DNA from: Drechmeria coniospora | Taxonomy: Eukaryota; Ascomycota; Sordariomycetes; Hypocreales; Ophiocordycipitaceae | Length of the DNA: 64,000 nt | NCBI RefSeq assembly: GCF_001625195.1 | Contig: NC_054390.1 | Coordinates: 8,281,222 to 8,345,221, forward strand | Reading direction: 5' to 3' | Part shown: positions 21,780 to 32,631 of the stretch, piece by piece | How the letters are laid out: every line of letters begins with the position of its first letter | Numbering within the stretch: the stretch's first letter is position 1 | Position numbers and translations under genes: made by a program | Notes under the pieces: generated by a model | Databases searched by the model: none | The model's input: the letters and a program-made list of their open reading frames with translations, nothing else | What the model was told of the DNA's origin: nothing

Positions 21780-24068
21780 GCACCGCTTCTGTATCTAGAG
21801 AAGATAGATGCACGACGAGCCAGGTGGCGCTACGCATGTGTGCAAGGGAAAAATGTATCTCTTTGAAAATTTGACGCAAAGTTCCTCATGGCCGTAGCGG
21901 GGACTTTGTAACACGACGGAGAATAACCCTTGGCAGGGTGTTTTGGGGTCGATATAGGCAGGCTTTTTGACTCTGGAGACCACGGAGAGAGGGTCACCAA
22001 AGCTTCGAAAGCGCCAACGGGTTGAGGCGGTGGTCCACGGGCACGACAAGAAGGCGCGAAAGGGGCAGAGACGACGAGGAAGAACTGATCTGTTGGTATA
22101 GTAGTGCTATCATGGCAGAACCGGCCGGCGGCGGTACGAATGACACGACATTCGTTGTGCTCCTGGGCTCGACACGGGGGGATGGAAGGAGAAGAAAATC
22201 GGAGGAAAAATTCGCATTGGAAGAAACAAGTAGTCGTAAGTGCGGAGTACTCCGTGCAGTATTAGTAGTTGTGCTGTACTTAAGTGGTTGTAGGCCCCAC
22301 ATTCGACCCGTCGTAAGTTCAAGTAAGTACTCCGTAATACTGCAAATTAAGTAATTATAACTACTCTCCGAACAAACACGCAGTACTAATTATTAGGCGT
22401 ACAGTAAATTGGTGCTCTGTAAGTACTAGGTAAGCAAGTACTGTATGTAAATGTGTATTTACATCTAGCTGTACTCCGTACAACGGCAGGTACTCAAATC
22501 CAATATTACTTACAACTAATAATACCCCCTAAGTACAGTACAGAGTACGGAGTACATAAACTTGTTCAGTACAAGTAATACAGTACAGTGCTACTACCGT
22601 ACACTTGCTTGCCTGCTGTGAGCCGAGATGTGACCCATCAGGACCACCAACCAGCCAGCACAGTGTATCCGTCGCTTGCTTGGGCTTGAAAGGCTGTCAC
22701 GAGAACAACGGCCAGTCAGGACCGCCTATTCAACCAGGAATGACAAGACGCCGAAAGCCAGGGCCAGATTCCGAAAGCTCTGTAAAAGCGCAGAAAGACC
22801 AGAAAAACGCCGGTTCAACTCCCATCGGAATGCACAGTACCCGGACGGGAGAATCTGTCCCATACTCTCTCGTCCCCCTCATCGGATCTGGGCTGCTGAC
22901 ATACGGTACACAGACCAGGTGATAAGGCTCAGCCGGGCGAGTTGCAAAGCTCCATCAACGAATATGAGCGTACTCAGAGGATGCAGAGTCTCCCAGGACG
23001 AGCATGGCGTTCGATACCAGCACCCGTAGGTGCAGGGTAATTCACTCGTACCCGACTGCTCCGAAGACACCTGCCGAGCTCGAGGTAGCCGAGTACAAAG
23101 ATGTAGCCTTGCCACTCTCGATCCCCTTCTTCTTGGGCCGGCGGAGAATCCCTCTCGGAGGCACGTTGTTGACTGCATCAAGTGGCCGGCGGCTCCGCGG
23201 AAGGGCTCGACGCGTGCATTTCAGGCCTCGTGCCCTGGTTGGTACCAGCCCTTGCACCCATCGAGGCGTACTGCTCGCAGGGACCGGGACTTGTTGCTCG
23301 TTCCACCGCGTCGGACGTCGCATGGGCTCTCGGGTGGCGCTCTCGGATGGCGTATCAGGAGGTCGGCCCTCTAAACGACGGCGCCGGGCAGCGACTGCTG
23401 GCTTGCAACCCCCGTATAAGTAGTGCGGTGCCGGCACATGCTGCACTTGCAAGTAATGTGCCCACCACCACGTTTATTGGCCTGGCTGGCACCACCCACT
23501 GTAATGCGGCACCGGCGTGTGCCGTATATTTGTTGCATGGTAGGCTCGACACCTTGCCGTCGGCCAAGGCGAGGTAGGCAATCCGAAACGCCATCGTCTG
23601 ACGAGCTCATCTGCACCGAGGCGGATCATGAGCGACCGCCTGCAGGGATGATTGCTTCGTTGCTTCAGCATCCTTGGGTCGCGACGTCGCCGTATGGGGC
23701 AGGTCTGCATACTTACCTCCTTACAGTACATGGACTTGCAGCAAGTATTATAGCGGCCACGGCGTCCACGAGACCCACCGTCCCCGGGAACCCCGCCTGT
23801 GGCCCAGCGGAAGCCTAGTACTAAAGCAGTGCTGAGGGAGCTGTCCCGGACGTTAGCGCATCTCCTTCCGTCGACGTCGACGAGACTTGCTTGCGAGACG
23901 AGTCGTGCCACCGACGGACCTGCAACGCGTACTACTACTTACTTACATCGTATCGTCCGCCCGACTGTCGCGCCGAGACGTACCGCGTTTGCCATCTCGA
24001 GCCTGCCATCCTCGCGTGCCTTGGCCCGAGCTCGTTACCCTAAGCGCCGACCCTCGCCTGTCCGGACA
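21780..24068. other. Intergenic region
   Basis: About 2.3 kb without a supportable gene. The stretch 22230-22620 is GTAC-rich and AT-rich and includes the palindrome core CGGAGTACTCCG at 22243-22254. From 22680 to 23900 the DNA is GC-rich and several frames are open on both strands, but their translations carry no known motif and contradict each other. The final 150 bp contain the promoter of the transporter gene. Confidence 0.5.
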
Positions 24069-25755
24069 ATGGATGGCTCTCGAGCGCCGTTGATGACTGG
24101 CGAGAGCCAGGGCGACCATGTGCAGCACGACGACGACGACCTTTTGTCGACAGCCCTCGGAGGCAAGGCGCACGGCGCTCGGCCTGGTGCTTTCGTCTTC
24201 GCCCTGACCTTTGCCGCCGGAATCAGCGGCTTGCTGTTCGGATGTAAGCCGCTCCCCGAAGTCGGTGCCGTGTGCGGTTTGGCCGCGAGCGTGCGACTGA
24301 CGTGGCCTGCCTAGACGACACCGGTGTCATCTCGGCGACGCTCGTCTCCGTCGGCGACTCGCTCTCCAATCGACCCCTCACGTCGCTGGACAAATCCATC
24401 ATCACGTCCTCGACGTCGCTCTTCGCCCTCGTCGCGTCGCCGCTCTCGTCCGTCCTCGCCGACAAGCTGGGCCGCAAGCACGTCATGCTGTACGCCGACG
24501 TCCTCTTCGTCGCCGGCGCCTTGCTCCAAGCCTTCTGCTCCACCGTGCCGCTCATGGTGGCCGGGAGGTGCATCGTGGGCGCCGGGGTCGGCGCCGCGAG
24601 CTTCGTCGTGCCCCTGTACATCGCCGAGCTCGCGCCGGCGGCCTATCGGGGCCGGCTCGTCACCACCATCGTGCTCTTCGTCACCATGGGCCAGATGATC
24701 GCCTACATCACCGGCTGGCTGTTCTCTTCCTTTGCCCACGAGAAGACGGGCTGGCGCTGGATGGTCGGCCTCGGTGCGCTGCCGGCCATGCTGCAGGCCG
24801 CCGTGCTCGTCTCCATGCCCGAGACGCCCCGCTGGCTCGTCATGGTCGGCCGTCCGGCCGCCGCCAGGCTCGTCGTCGAAAAGGTCCACGGCGACGATGC
24901 GAGCGCGGCAGACGACGCCGCCGTCATTGTTCGAAACATCGAGTTCGAGGCCCGAGAGGAGCGGGAAGCGCGCCGGCTGCGAGCCACCGACGGAGTCGGC
25001 TCGTGGAAGTGGCTCGGCGCCTGGCAGGAGCTCATGAGGGAGGGGAAGAACCGCCGAGCGCTGGCCATCGCTTGCCTGCTGCAGGGTCTTCAGCAGTTGT
25101 GCGGTTTCGTACGTCCCGCGCCCCTGGCCGTCGTCCTGTCCGGCGCAGCGCTGACGGCTAGCAGAACTCGCTCATGTATTTTTCCGCCACCATCTTCATG
25201 CTCGTCGGCTTCAGCAGCCCGACGCTCACGTCCCTCGTCGTCGCCGTCACCAATTTCGTCTTCACCCTTGCCGCCCTCGGTCTGATCGACCGCGTGGGCC
25301 GGAGGCGCATCTTGCTCTGTTCGATACCGCTCATGATTGTCGGACTGTTGTCGGCCTCCATCGGCTTCTCCTATTTATCCTTTTCGCCAGACGCACCGAG
25401 CAACTCGGACCACCGCATCGCCGCGAGCATCGTCTTGACGAGCATCATGCTGTACGTCGCGTCCTTTGCCCTCGGCCTCGGAAACGTGCCGTGGATGCAG
25501 AGCGAGCTGTTTCCGCTCTCGGTGCGGTCCTTGGGAAGTGGCATCGCGACGGCGACCAACTGGAGTGCCAACTTCGTCATCGGCTTGACCTTTTTGCCCC
25601 TGATGGATGCGCTGAGTCCTTCGTGGACGTTTTTGTTGTACGCCGTGATATGCGGCGCTGGGTATCTGCTGGTCTGGCGGATATATCCAGAGACGGCGGG
25701 CTTGAGTCTCGAGGAGGCGACCGAGCTTCTCGAAAATGGTTGGGGTGTCAAGTGA
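24069..25755 (+). CDS. MFS sugar/inositol transporter
   Basis: Three exons (24069-24243, 24315-25108, 25165-25755) give 519 residues, the usual length for this family. Motifs of the sugar-porter family are in order: FGYDTGVISATLVS in the first membrane segment (restored by the first splice), DKLGRKH in the loop 2-3 position, GRCIVGAGVG and IAELAPAAYRGR, PETPRWLV after helix 6, DRVGRRR in the loop 8-9 position, ELFPLSVRSLGSG and YPETAGLSLEEA near the C-terminus. The opening sequence and the pattern TSLDKSIITSSTSLFALVASP resemble fungal myo-inositol transporters (Itr1/Itr2) more than hexose carriers; the substrate is inferred. Without splicing the first membrane helix would be broken. It should act as a proton-coupled importer in the plasma membrane. 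Confidence 0.92.
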
Positions 25756-27125
25756 TGGCAGGAATCCTGTCGTTGCCGGCGCCTGCTCCGAAATGTTGCG
25801 TCGGCGGATTTTTACCGAGGGTACAGCGGAGGCCACGGGATGATGATCTTTCCCGTCGTCATGATTTCATGATGTACGAATTTAAGACGTTGAAAAGCGT
25901 CCACCAATAATTTCCCTAGATAGCACCTAGCATCTGTGCTCGTCCAAAGGCCGCCAGTCTCCCGTGGTTCCGCTATGCAATGATCAGCAATGCCAGTACA
26001 AAATCGAAACACGAGCGGAAGGCTGAAGATTGGCTATCCGGCGTCCGCGCGGTTGCAGATTCGTCATGAAGTTTCGGGCCCTCGGCGGGAGCGAAGCCGC
26101 TGCTCCTTCAGACCACATCCCGGCTTCGTTTCTTTCTTGTGTCCCCAGAGGCCCTTTGTCTCTTGAACCCAGCCTGATCGTGTCCGTCCATCATATCAAC
26201 CTCCCAGTGTATAGGGTCCAGAATGCTGATGGGGAGCGCGCAGTTGCCCGCTTGGTGCCCTTTGCTCGTTGCGTGGAATGATGCCTTTGGATCGTGCAGT
26301 GCAGATAATCGAGGAACGAGGTCCTCCCATCTCGATGACGAATGACGAGGAGTGCGTGGTTGAATCTAATGACCAGTGCGGAGTAAAACGGTGTCGTTGA
26401 AGTCATGCGAGACACCTGGCTGGACGCCGTGTGGCCAAAATACCCACTTCATGTCGATCAACACCCATTGTGAATGAACATCTGCTGCCGACCTTGCGGT
26501 GTACAGTACTTTGAATGCTGATGTGCCGAAGCCGCAGGCAGCTTTGGGAAAAGAATGAAGGCTCACAATAAAATTAGCCCATGACTCGGCGGTCCAAGTC
26601 GAGGTTTTCCAAGCACCCAGAGTTGGCCAATTACTCTGTACTCGAACCGGATTTGGTGGGCGCTGCTACCTGTCGGCGTCGTATGCGAGATCGACTGAAC
26701 TGTACTGGAACTGTTTGGTTTTCAGCGGGCCAAGCCGCTACCTTAGACTTGCTACACTTGCTACACAATGGCATGGAACCGCGTCACTTGCAACACCCCC
26801 CTCCCTGCGGGATAACCACGGCCAACCTGCTCCGGTCGAAGCACGATGACTACGTCATCCAACCGTGAGCTTGCCCAGCTTCAGCTCGGCCAACTGCGGA
26901 ATGACACAATTTTGACCCAATGGAGTACATATATTATTGCAGTCCATGTCGACTTGAATTGTTCAGCATGCGTCTTCTTTTCATTTCTCACGATCCGCAA
27001 GTCTCAGGCATAGAGTGCTGCGGAACCCCCCTCTTTGGCTGGTGGGATCAACCCACGAGTTCCTAGACTGATTGTGCACTGCATCTTCCCTCCCAACCCT
27101 GCTTTGTGCACAGAGACGGCTCATA
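25756..27125. other. Intergenic region
   Basis: About 1.37 kb with no supportable gene. GTAC words are rare here compared with the other gaps. Short open frames (for example 26581-26868 on +) have no motif. The first ~200 bp is probably the 3' UTR of the transporter and the last ~150 bp the 5' UTR of the SMP/C2 gene. Confidence 0.5.
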
Positions 27126-30100
27126 ATGAATACCAGTGAGCATATGGTGCCTTCCGGACAGCACTATAGTGGCCGGAACCGGGTACCGAATGTCCACCAG
27201 TTTATGGAGCAGCTCGACTCGCAGAAGCAGGAGCGTGATGCTGCCATTGACAACGCTCCAAACGACAACAAGCAGTACGCGGAAGCCAAGGCCCATAATA
27301 GCACAGAAAGGATCAGAAAAAAAGACGCACGGACTGTTCGAGATCCAGTCACAGGCAAGGATGTAGAGATTTGTGATGCCCAAACGGATTTCAGGGAGGC
27401 CGTCGATCATCCTCAGGTACGTGCCCGCCACCGGCCTGCCACCTCGGACGCTGACGAGTCGTAGATGACCATCCCAAATGAGAGCCTCGGAAAGCCAACG
27501 TCAGTCAAGGTCTCATCTGACCTGTCGGGGGAGGAATATCGCTACAAGCAGGATATCACAGCGCCACCGGATCCAGTCCAAGAAGGTTCAACGTCCGACG
27601 TGCCTATCCGCACCGAGAAGACCTCGGTTCTGTTCTACAAGACACCGTCAGTCAGTTACGAACCCGCATTCGCAGCCCTCGAGAAAAAAGCCAACTTGCT
27701 CGTGCTTGGAATATTCACTTCCATCGTCCTCGTTGGCAATCTCTTCGGTGGCCAGCTCTTGGGGCTCCTTCCATTGGCATTCTGTGTAGCCTCCGGCGTC
27801 CTTCTCTGGGCCAAGGACGTCATTCGTCAAGGGAGAGATGTTGAATGGTCAAGCGAGCAGGATCGTGGCGAGACGGCCACCGTCAACCTCATCCCCGAGT
27901 CGGTGGAGTGGATGAATACGGCCATCGGAATCGTCTGGAGACTCGTCAACCCCGAGATGTTCTCCGCCGTCGCGGACACGTGAGTGATGCCCCCCACGCC
28001 ATGGTAGGACCGCAACGTTAACGAGACAAGACTGGAGGATGTCATGGCCGCTTCCGTCCCTGGCATAATCGAAAACGTTCGCGTTGCCGACATATCCCAG
28101 GGTAGCAACCCGATCCGCATCCTCAACATGAGGGCGCTTCCCGACTCTCACGTCAAAGACATCAAGCGCGAAATCCACAAAGAAAACGAAAAAAACATGG
28201 ATGCCAACGAGCAGGCAGCGGTCGAATCGGCCGGCTCCTATTACAACATGGAAGTTTCCCTAGCGTACCATGCCAAACCTTCGGCCGATGACGTTGCCTC
28301 CAAGGCCAAGAACATGGGCATGCAGCTTGTGTTCTATCTCGGCATCAAGGGTCTCTTCGGCATTCCCCTTCCCATCTGGGTAGAGCTCATCGGCCTTGTC
28401 GCCACTGCCCGGGTCCGAATGCAGCTCACTCCCGAGCCGCCGTTCGTGCGTACCGTCTCCTTCACTCTCATGGGCCTCCCCAAAGTGCAGGCGGGATGTA
28501 CACCGATGATTGAAAATGGTGTGAACATTCTCAACCTCCCTTTGATTTCCAACTTTGTCAACTGGGCCATCCGTGCCGCTGCCTCCATGTACGTCGCGCC
28601 CAAGAGCTTGACGCTGGACATGAGCAAGTTGCTGCTTGGAGACGACATCAAGAAGGAAACCCTCGCACTGGGCGTCATGTTTATCCGCATACGCAAGGCT
28701 ACAGGACTCAGCAAGCAGGATCAGCGGGGTAGCAAGGGAGGCGGCTCTGACCCGTACATTGCCGTATCCTGGTCGAAGTTTGGAAAGCCTCAGTTCTGCA
28801 CCCGAGTCATCCAGGACGACCTCAACCCGGTGTTTGAAGAAAGCTGCGGACTGTTGGTAACACCCGATGTTATCAAGGCAGATGAGAAGCTCTCGATGGA
28901 ACTATGGGACAGCGATCGTTCATCTGCCGACGACGTCGTCGGCAAGGTAGAGCTCAGTGTGCAGAAGCTCATCCAGAATCCTGGAAAGATGTTCCCGCAG
29001 GTCTCGAAACTTCAGGGCATCAAAGCCGAGAGCAGCATGCCTGGCGAGCTTCACTGGGAGGTTGGATTCTTCGGCAAAACAAAGCTCCGAAAGTCGCTCC
29101 GTACCCATGGTCAAGACATTCAGCGCCCCGAGCCGCCGTCGCATGTGCCCGAGTTTCAAGACGAAAAGGGCGTGATCGAGAGCAAGGAGGAGGATGACGT
29201 GGTCCACACCCCGCCCGACCCCATCTGGCCGTCTGGAATACTTTCCGTCGTCGTCAGCCAGATTGTCGGATTGGAACTTGCCAACATCAAAGGGTCGGAT
29301 GGAAAGCGCAAGGGAAAGGAGTACGAGCCGGCGAGGCCGGAGGCTGGCGAGGTCAAGGAGGAGCAGAGCCGCAAGCTGCCCAGTTCTTACTGCACGATTC
29401 TCATCAACGACGAGCTGCACTACAAGACGCGCACCAAAGTTGTCTCCTCTCAGCCAATATTCAATGCCGGTACCGAGAGGTTTATCCGCGACTGGCGGAG
29501 CTGCATCGTGACGGTCGCAGTCCGGGACTCGCGAAACAGGCAGCATGATCCCATCATTGGCGTGGTACCTCTGAAACTGTCTGACGTGCTCCAGACGAGC
29601 AGCGAGTCGACGCGGTGGTACCCCCTCGAGGGCGGCATTGGATTCGGTAGGATTCGCATCTCGCTCCTATTCCGCTCCGTTGCGCTTCGATTGCCTCCTC
29701 CTCAACTCGGCTGGGACATTGGCACGTTCGAATTTCTGTCCGACGACATGACGACGACCAACTACGCGCCATCGAATCATGTGAAGCTCCTGCTGCGTAC
29801 GGGAGGCTCCTCGGCTCGTGTCAAGAAGAAATTCTCAACCAACAATGGGGATGGGATGACGATCCAGATGCAAGGCGTGGGCGGCCGTGGCAAGATGCGC
29901 ATGCCCGTTCGTCACAGGTACAGGTCGCCCATCTTCATCGAGTTCCACACAGGCCGTCGGGGTGCCGATGCGTACAGTGCGCTCTGGCTCCTCGAGCTCA
30001 CGGATGGGGAGCAGAAGGAGTTTGATTTGTCGATATTCAAGTGCAACAACGGGGTGCGATTGTCGCAAAACTACATCACGCAGGAAAACTACAAGGGGAT

Positions 30101-30513
30101 CCCGGACTTGATGGTGGAAGAAGTTGGCCGAGTCAGATTCCGCGGACGCTTCTCCGCCGGCACGGACTCGGATCACATTCGCTTCGTGAGCGACAACGAC
30201 TCGCGCGAAACCATCGAGGCTTGGGAGGCATGCTACGCCGAAGGCGTGCGCGAACAGGTAGTCACGTCGGAGGTGCCACCGCTGGTCCAGAAGCTACACG
30301 AGGAGTCCTTGGCCAACGATGGAGATGTTGTCGCACAAGCAGACGAGAGAGAAAAACACAAGTGGCTGTCCAGGGATGGAACAGACTGGAGCGAAGCCTT
30401 TGGCAAGGATCCTCGGAATCTCGCCGCCAGCGTCTCGCAGGGACGGAATGACGAAGAGCACGATGACGACGAAGGATATGATGCCGTGGATGGCGATGTA
30501 ACCGACGATGACT

Positions 30514-30556
<43 letters not shown>

Positions 30557-30857
30557 CGCTAATCTCGACATCCACGGCACCGAGCATAGCGAATCTGTTG
30601 GTCGGTCCGCAGCCACCAAAGGACGAGGCGTCGCGTACACGGAGAAGAGCGGCAGCAGCGGTAAGAATCCATACAAAGGGTACAAGGATTACCAGACGCG
30701 TCGCCAGGATCTGCACCGAAAGCACCGGGGTCTGATGCAGTGGCGGCCGATGCGGAACGCGCAGTTTGCCGTGGACGAGGCCAAGTTTGCCGTCAGAAGG
30801 ATCAAGAGAATGGGAACCCTCGACGGACGGCAGCCAGACGTGGAGACGGAGGTTTAA
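27126..30857 (+). CDS. SMP-domain and C2-domain membrane-contact protein (tricalbin-like)
   Basis: Three exons (27126-27416, 27465-27979, 28031-30857) give 1210 residues. A hydrophobic hairpin (about 174-217, ANLLVLGIFTSIVLVG then LLGLLPLAFCVASGVLLWA) precedes an SMP domain (about 242-475; SVEWMNTAIGIVWRLVNP, LEDVMAASVPGIIENV and GVNILNLPLISNFVNWAI are typical). A first C2 domain starts near 483 (GVMFIRIRKATGLS, then GGGSDPYIAVSW and DDLNPVFEE), a second near 660 (GILSVVVSQIVGLEL), and a PH-like or third beta domain may lie near 850-980. The C-terminus has a pure 13-residue aspartate run encoded by (GAC)n. SMP proteins shuttle lipids at ER contact sites; tricalbins tether ER to plasma membrane. 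The role here is inferred from domain order. Confidence 0.9.
30513..30554. repeat. (GAC)n microsatellite coding for poly-Asp
   Basis: An uninterrupted GAC trinucleotide run of about 13 units encodes a poly-aspartate tract in the C-terminal part of the SMP/C2 protein. Such runs often vary in length between isolates and could bind cations or basic partners. Confidence 0.85.
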
Positions 30858-31533
30858 CGCTGCCAAAGCCAAAGGGTACCAGAGGAGCCTTGATGTTCTA
30901 TGTAGGTATACGCGATTGTGCCATTTGTGCTAGGTTGGCGTTTGCTGCTGGAATCCTGTATCGATATGTCACTATGAATCATGCAGTAAGTACAGTACAG
31001 AGCACTGCACACCTACATGCAAGTGCATGTACAACAAGTAGGTGTAGAGCACCAAGCATTTGTACTCTGTATTCTGCACAGTATTATAACCAACTTTATT
31101 ACAACTACTCCGTACAGCAAGCACATCAATTACTTCGTACTTGTGCTTACTTACGTCCGCAGTAACTGCACCAAGAGTCGCGCTTACGTAATTCGTTTCG
31201 ACCCTGTTCTCGTACTATAGTGGTTTGAAGTACTGTAGGTGTTCGGAGTAATACTCCGGAAGTACTTACTTAAGTATAGTGCGCCGTAGGCAAGATGGGC
31301 AACACATATTGTAGTGTTGTTATCAGCATGCTTCACTTCACTTCATTTTCACCTCGCACGTATGACCTGGCGTCTGCGGCGCCCCAGCGCATCCATCCAT
31401 CCGTCCATCCAACACACGTGTACCGAGGCCACCCAGGGCTCTCCGTACCAACACTTGGCCGTCCTTTACTTTCCCAGGAGCAAAGTCCGAACATCTGGCT
31501 CTTGACGGCTGCATTTGCCCTTTCAATACCACG
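30858..31533. other. Intergenic region with GTAC words
   Basis: This 676-bp gap contains a block of GTAC/AAGTAC words at about 30985-31280, with the near-palindrome CGGAGTAATACTCCG at 31244-31258. No gene is seen. The right end must contain the promoter of the zinc-finger gene. Confidence 0.55.
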
Positions 31534-32631
31534 ATGGCGCAACCGGCCAAGTCTGGCATGGTTTTGCCCGACATTCGAAATTACTTCAGCTCTCGTCAGC
31601 TGCCCCAAGAGCAAAAATCGTGGAAGGACCGACGGGCCATCCCTGGAAGTCTCGAGGAAGATGAACTCTTCGCCAACATGCCAGAATCTCGCTTCGGGAA
31701 CGACGCGAGACGCAGAACAGCGCTACCCCCCCAAGCGTCGGGCTCGCGGATCGAAGTCGTTTTGCCGGCATCCCCAAGCCGCAAATCGTCGCTGGACAAG
31801 GGCAAGTCGGACAGCCGAGAGGGACTTCTCGCATACCTGTCGCAGACGGTTCGCAAGGAGACTCCCGTACCCCTTCCCAAATTCCCCCGCAGCTGGTCTG
31901 ATCGGATGGCGGCGGCGTCCGCCTCGTCCTCGATCCCGACCCCGACCTCGAAGACCTCGACGCCCGTCACGGCGGCGCCAAACAACTCTTCCCGGGGCAG
32001 ACCAAAGGGCTGGAAACCAGGCATGTCCTACGCCGTCATGAGAGGCAAGCGCCCCCCGCCTCCGCATGGCAGGGCACGCCAGACCAGGGCCAAGGCACCG
32101 CCCCAGGGCTTCGCGAAGCGTCGTGGACGGACCCACAGACCTCCCTCGCCGGCACCGGAACTGATATACCAGCGCCTGGAGCCGAGCTTTGTCGACTTTC
32201 TCTGCGAGTGGGCCGGGTGCAAGGCCGAGCTGCACAACCTGGACACGCTGCGGCGGCACGTCTACGCCGTCCATGGCCGTGGCGAGACTTGCCGCTGGGG
32301 CAAGTGCGCCGCTTCGGAACCGAGCAGGGAGCTTCCCAGCAGCCTGCTGTTCCGGCATCACATGGAGGAGGCACACCTGATACCCTTTGCCTGGCACACG
32401 GGCGACGGGCCAAGGAATCGGGGCGGCGACGTTTTTCGGGCCGTCGCCACCGCCGTGCCCGACTATCTCAAGGACGCAGCCGGAAATCAAGTCACGCCGT
32501 CGATACGAGACCAAGAGCTGGAAGATTACGCAACCTGGAGGGACAACCGGAGGAAGCTCAAGAATCTCTTGATACAGAGGGACAAGAACCTGCCCGACGA
32601 TACCTCGGACGAGACGGAAGACGAAACATGA
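31534..32631 (+). CDS. C2H2-type zinc-finger protein with AT-hook-like motif
   Basis: A single exon encodes 365 residues. Two zinc-finger-like units are visible: C224-x4-C229-x12-H242-x4-H247 and C253-x4-C258 with H275/H276 and H281. Before them lies a basic, Pro-rich region with an AT-hook-like core RGRPKGWKPG (154-163) and other basic patches (KRRGRTHRP). The N-terminal part (MVLPDIRNYFSS) and the C-terminal helix (LEDYATWRDNRRKLKNLLIQ, then an acidic tail) are conserved-looking but I do not recognise them. A nuclear DNA-binding role is inferred from fingers plus AT-hook only; I cannot name a family. The start is the first Met in frame, directly after a GTAC-poor leader; no intron is needed. 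Confidence 0.8.
   Translation: MAQPAKSGMVLPDIRNYFSSRQLPQEQKSWKDRRAIPGSLEEDELFANMPESRFGNDARRRTALPPQASGSRIEVVLPASPSRKSSLDKGKSDSREGLLAYLSQTVRKETPVPLPKFPRSWSDRMAAASASSSIPTPTSKTSTPVTAAPNNSSRGRPKGWKPGMSYAVMRGKRPPPPHGRARQTRAKAPPQGFAKRRGRTHRPPSPAPELIYQRLEPSFVDFLCEWAGCKAELHNLDTLRRHVYAVHGRGETCRWGKCAASEPSRELPSSLLFRHHMEEAHLIPFAWHTGDGPRNRGGDVFRAVATAVPDYLKDAAGNQVTPSIRDQELEDYATWRDNRRKLKNLLIQRDKNLPDDTSDETEDET

Noticed and set aside
22680..23900. Several 80-140 codon frames on both strands
   Set aside because: GC-rich overlapping frames in conflict with each other; none has a motif or a coherent splice model.
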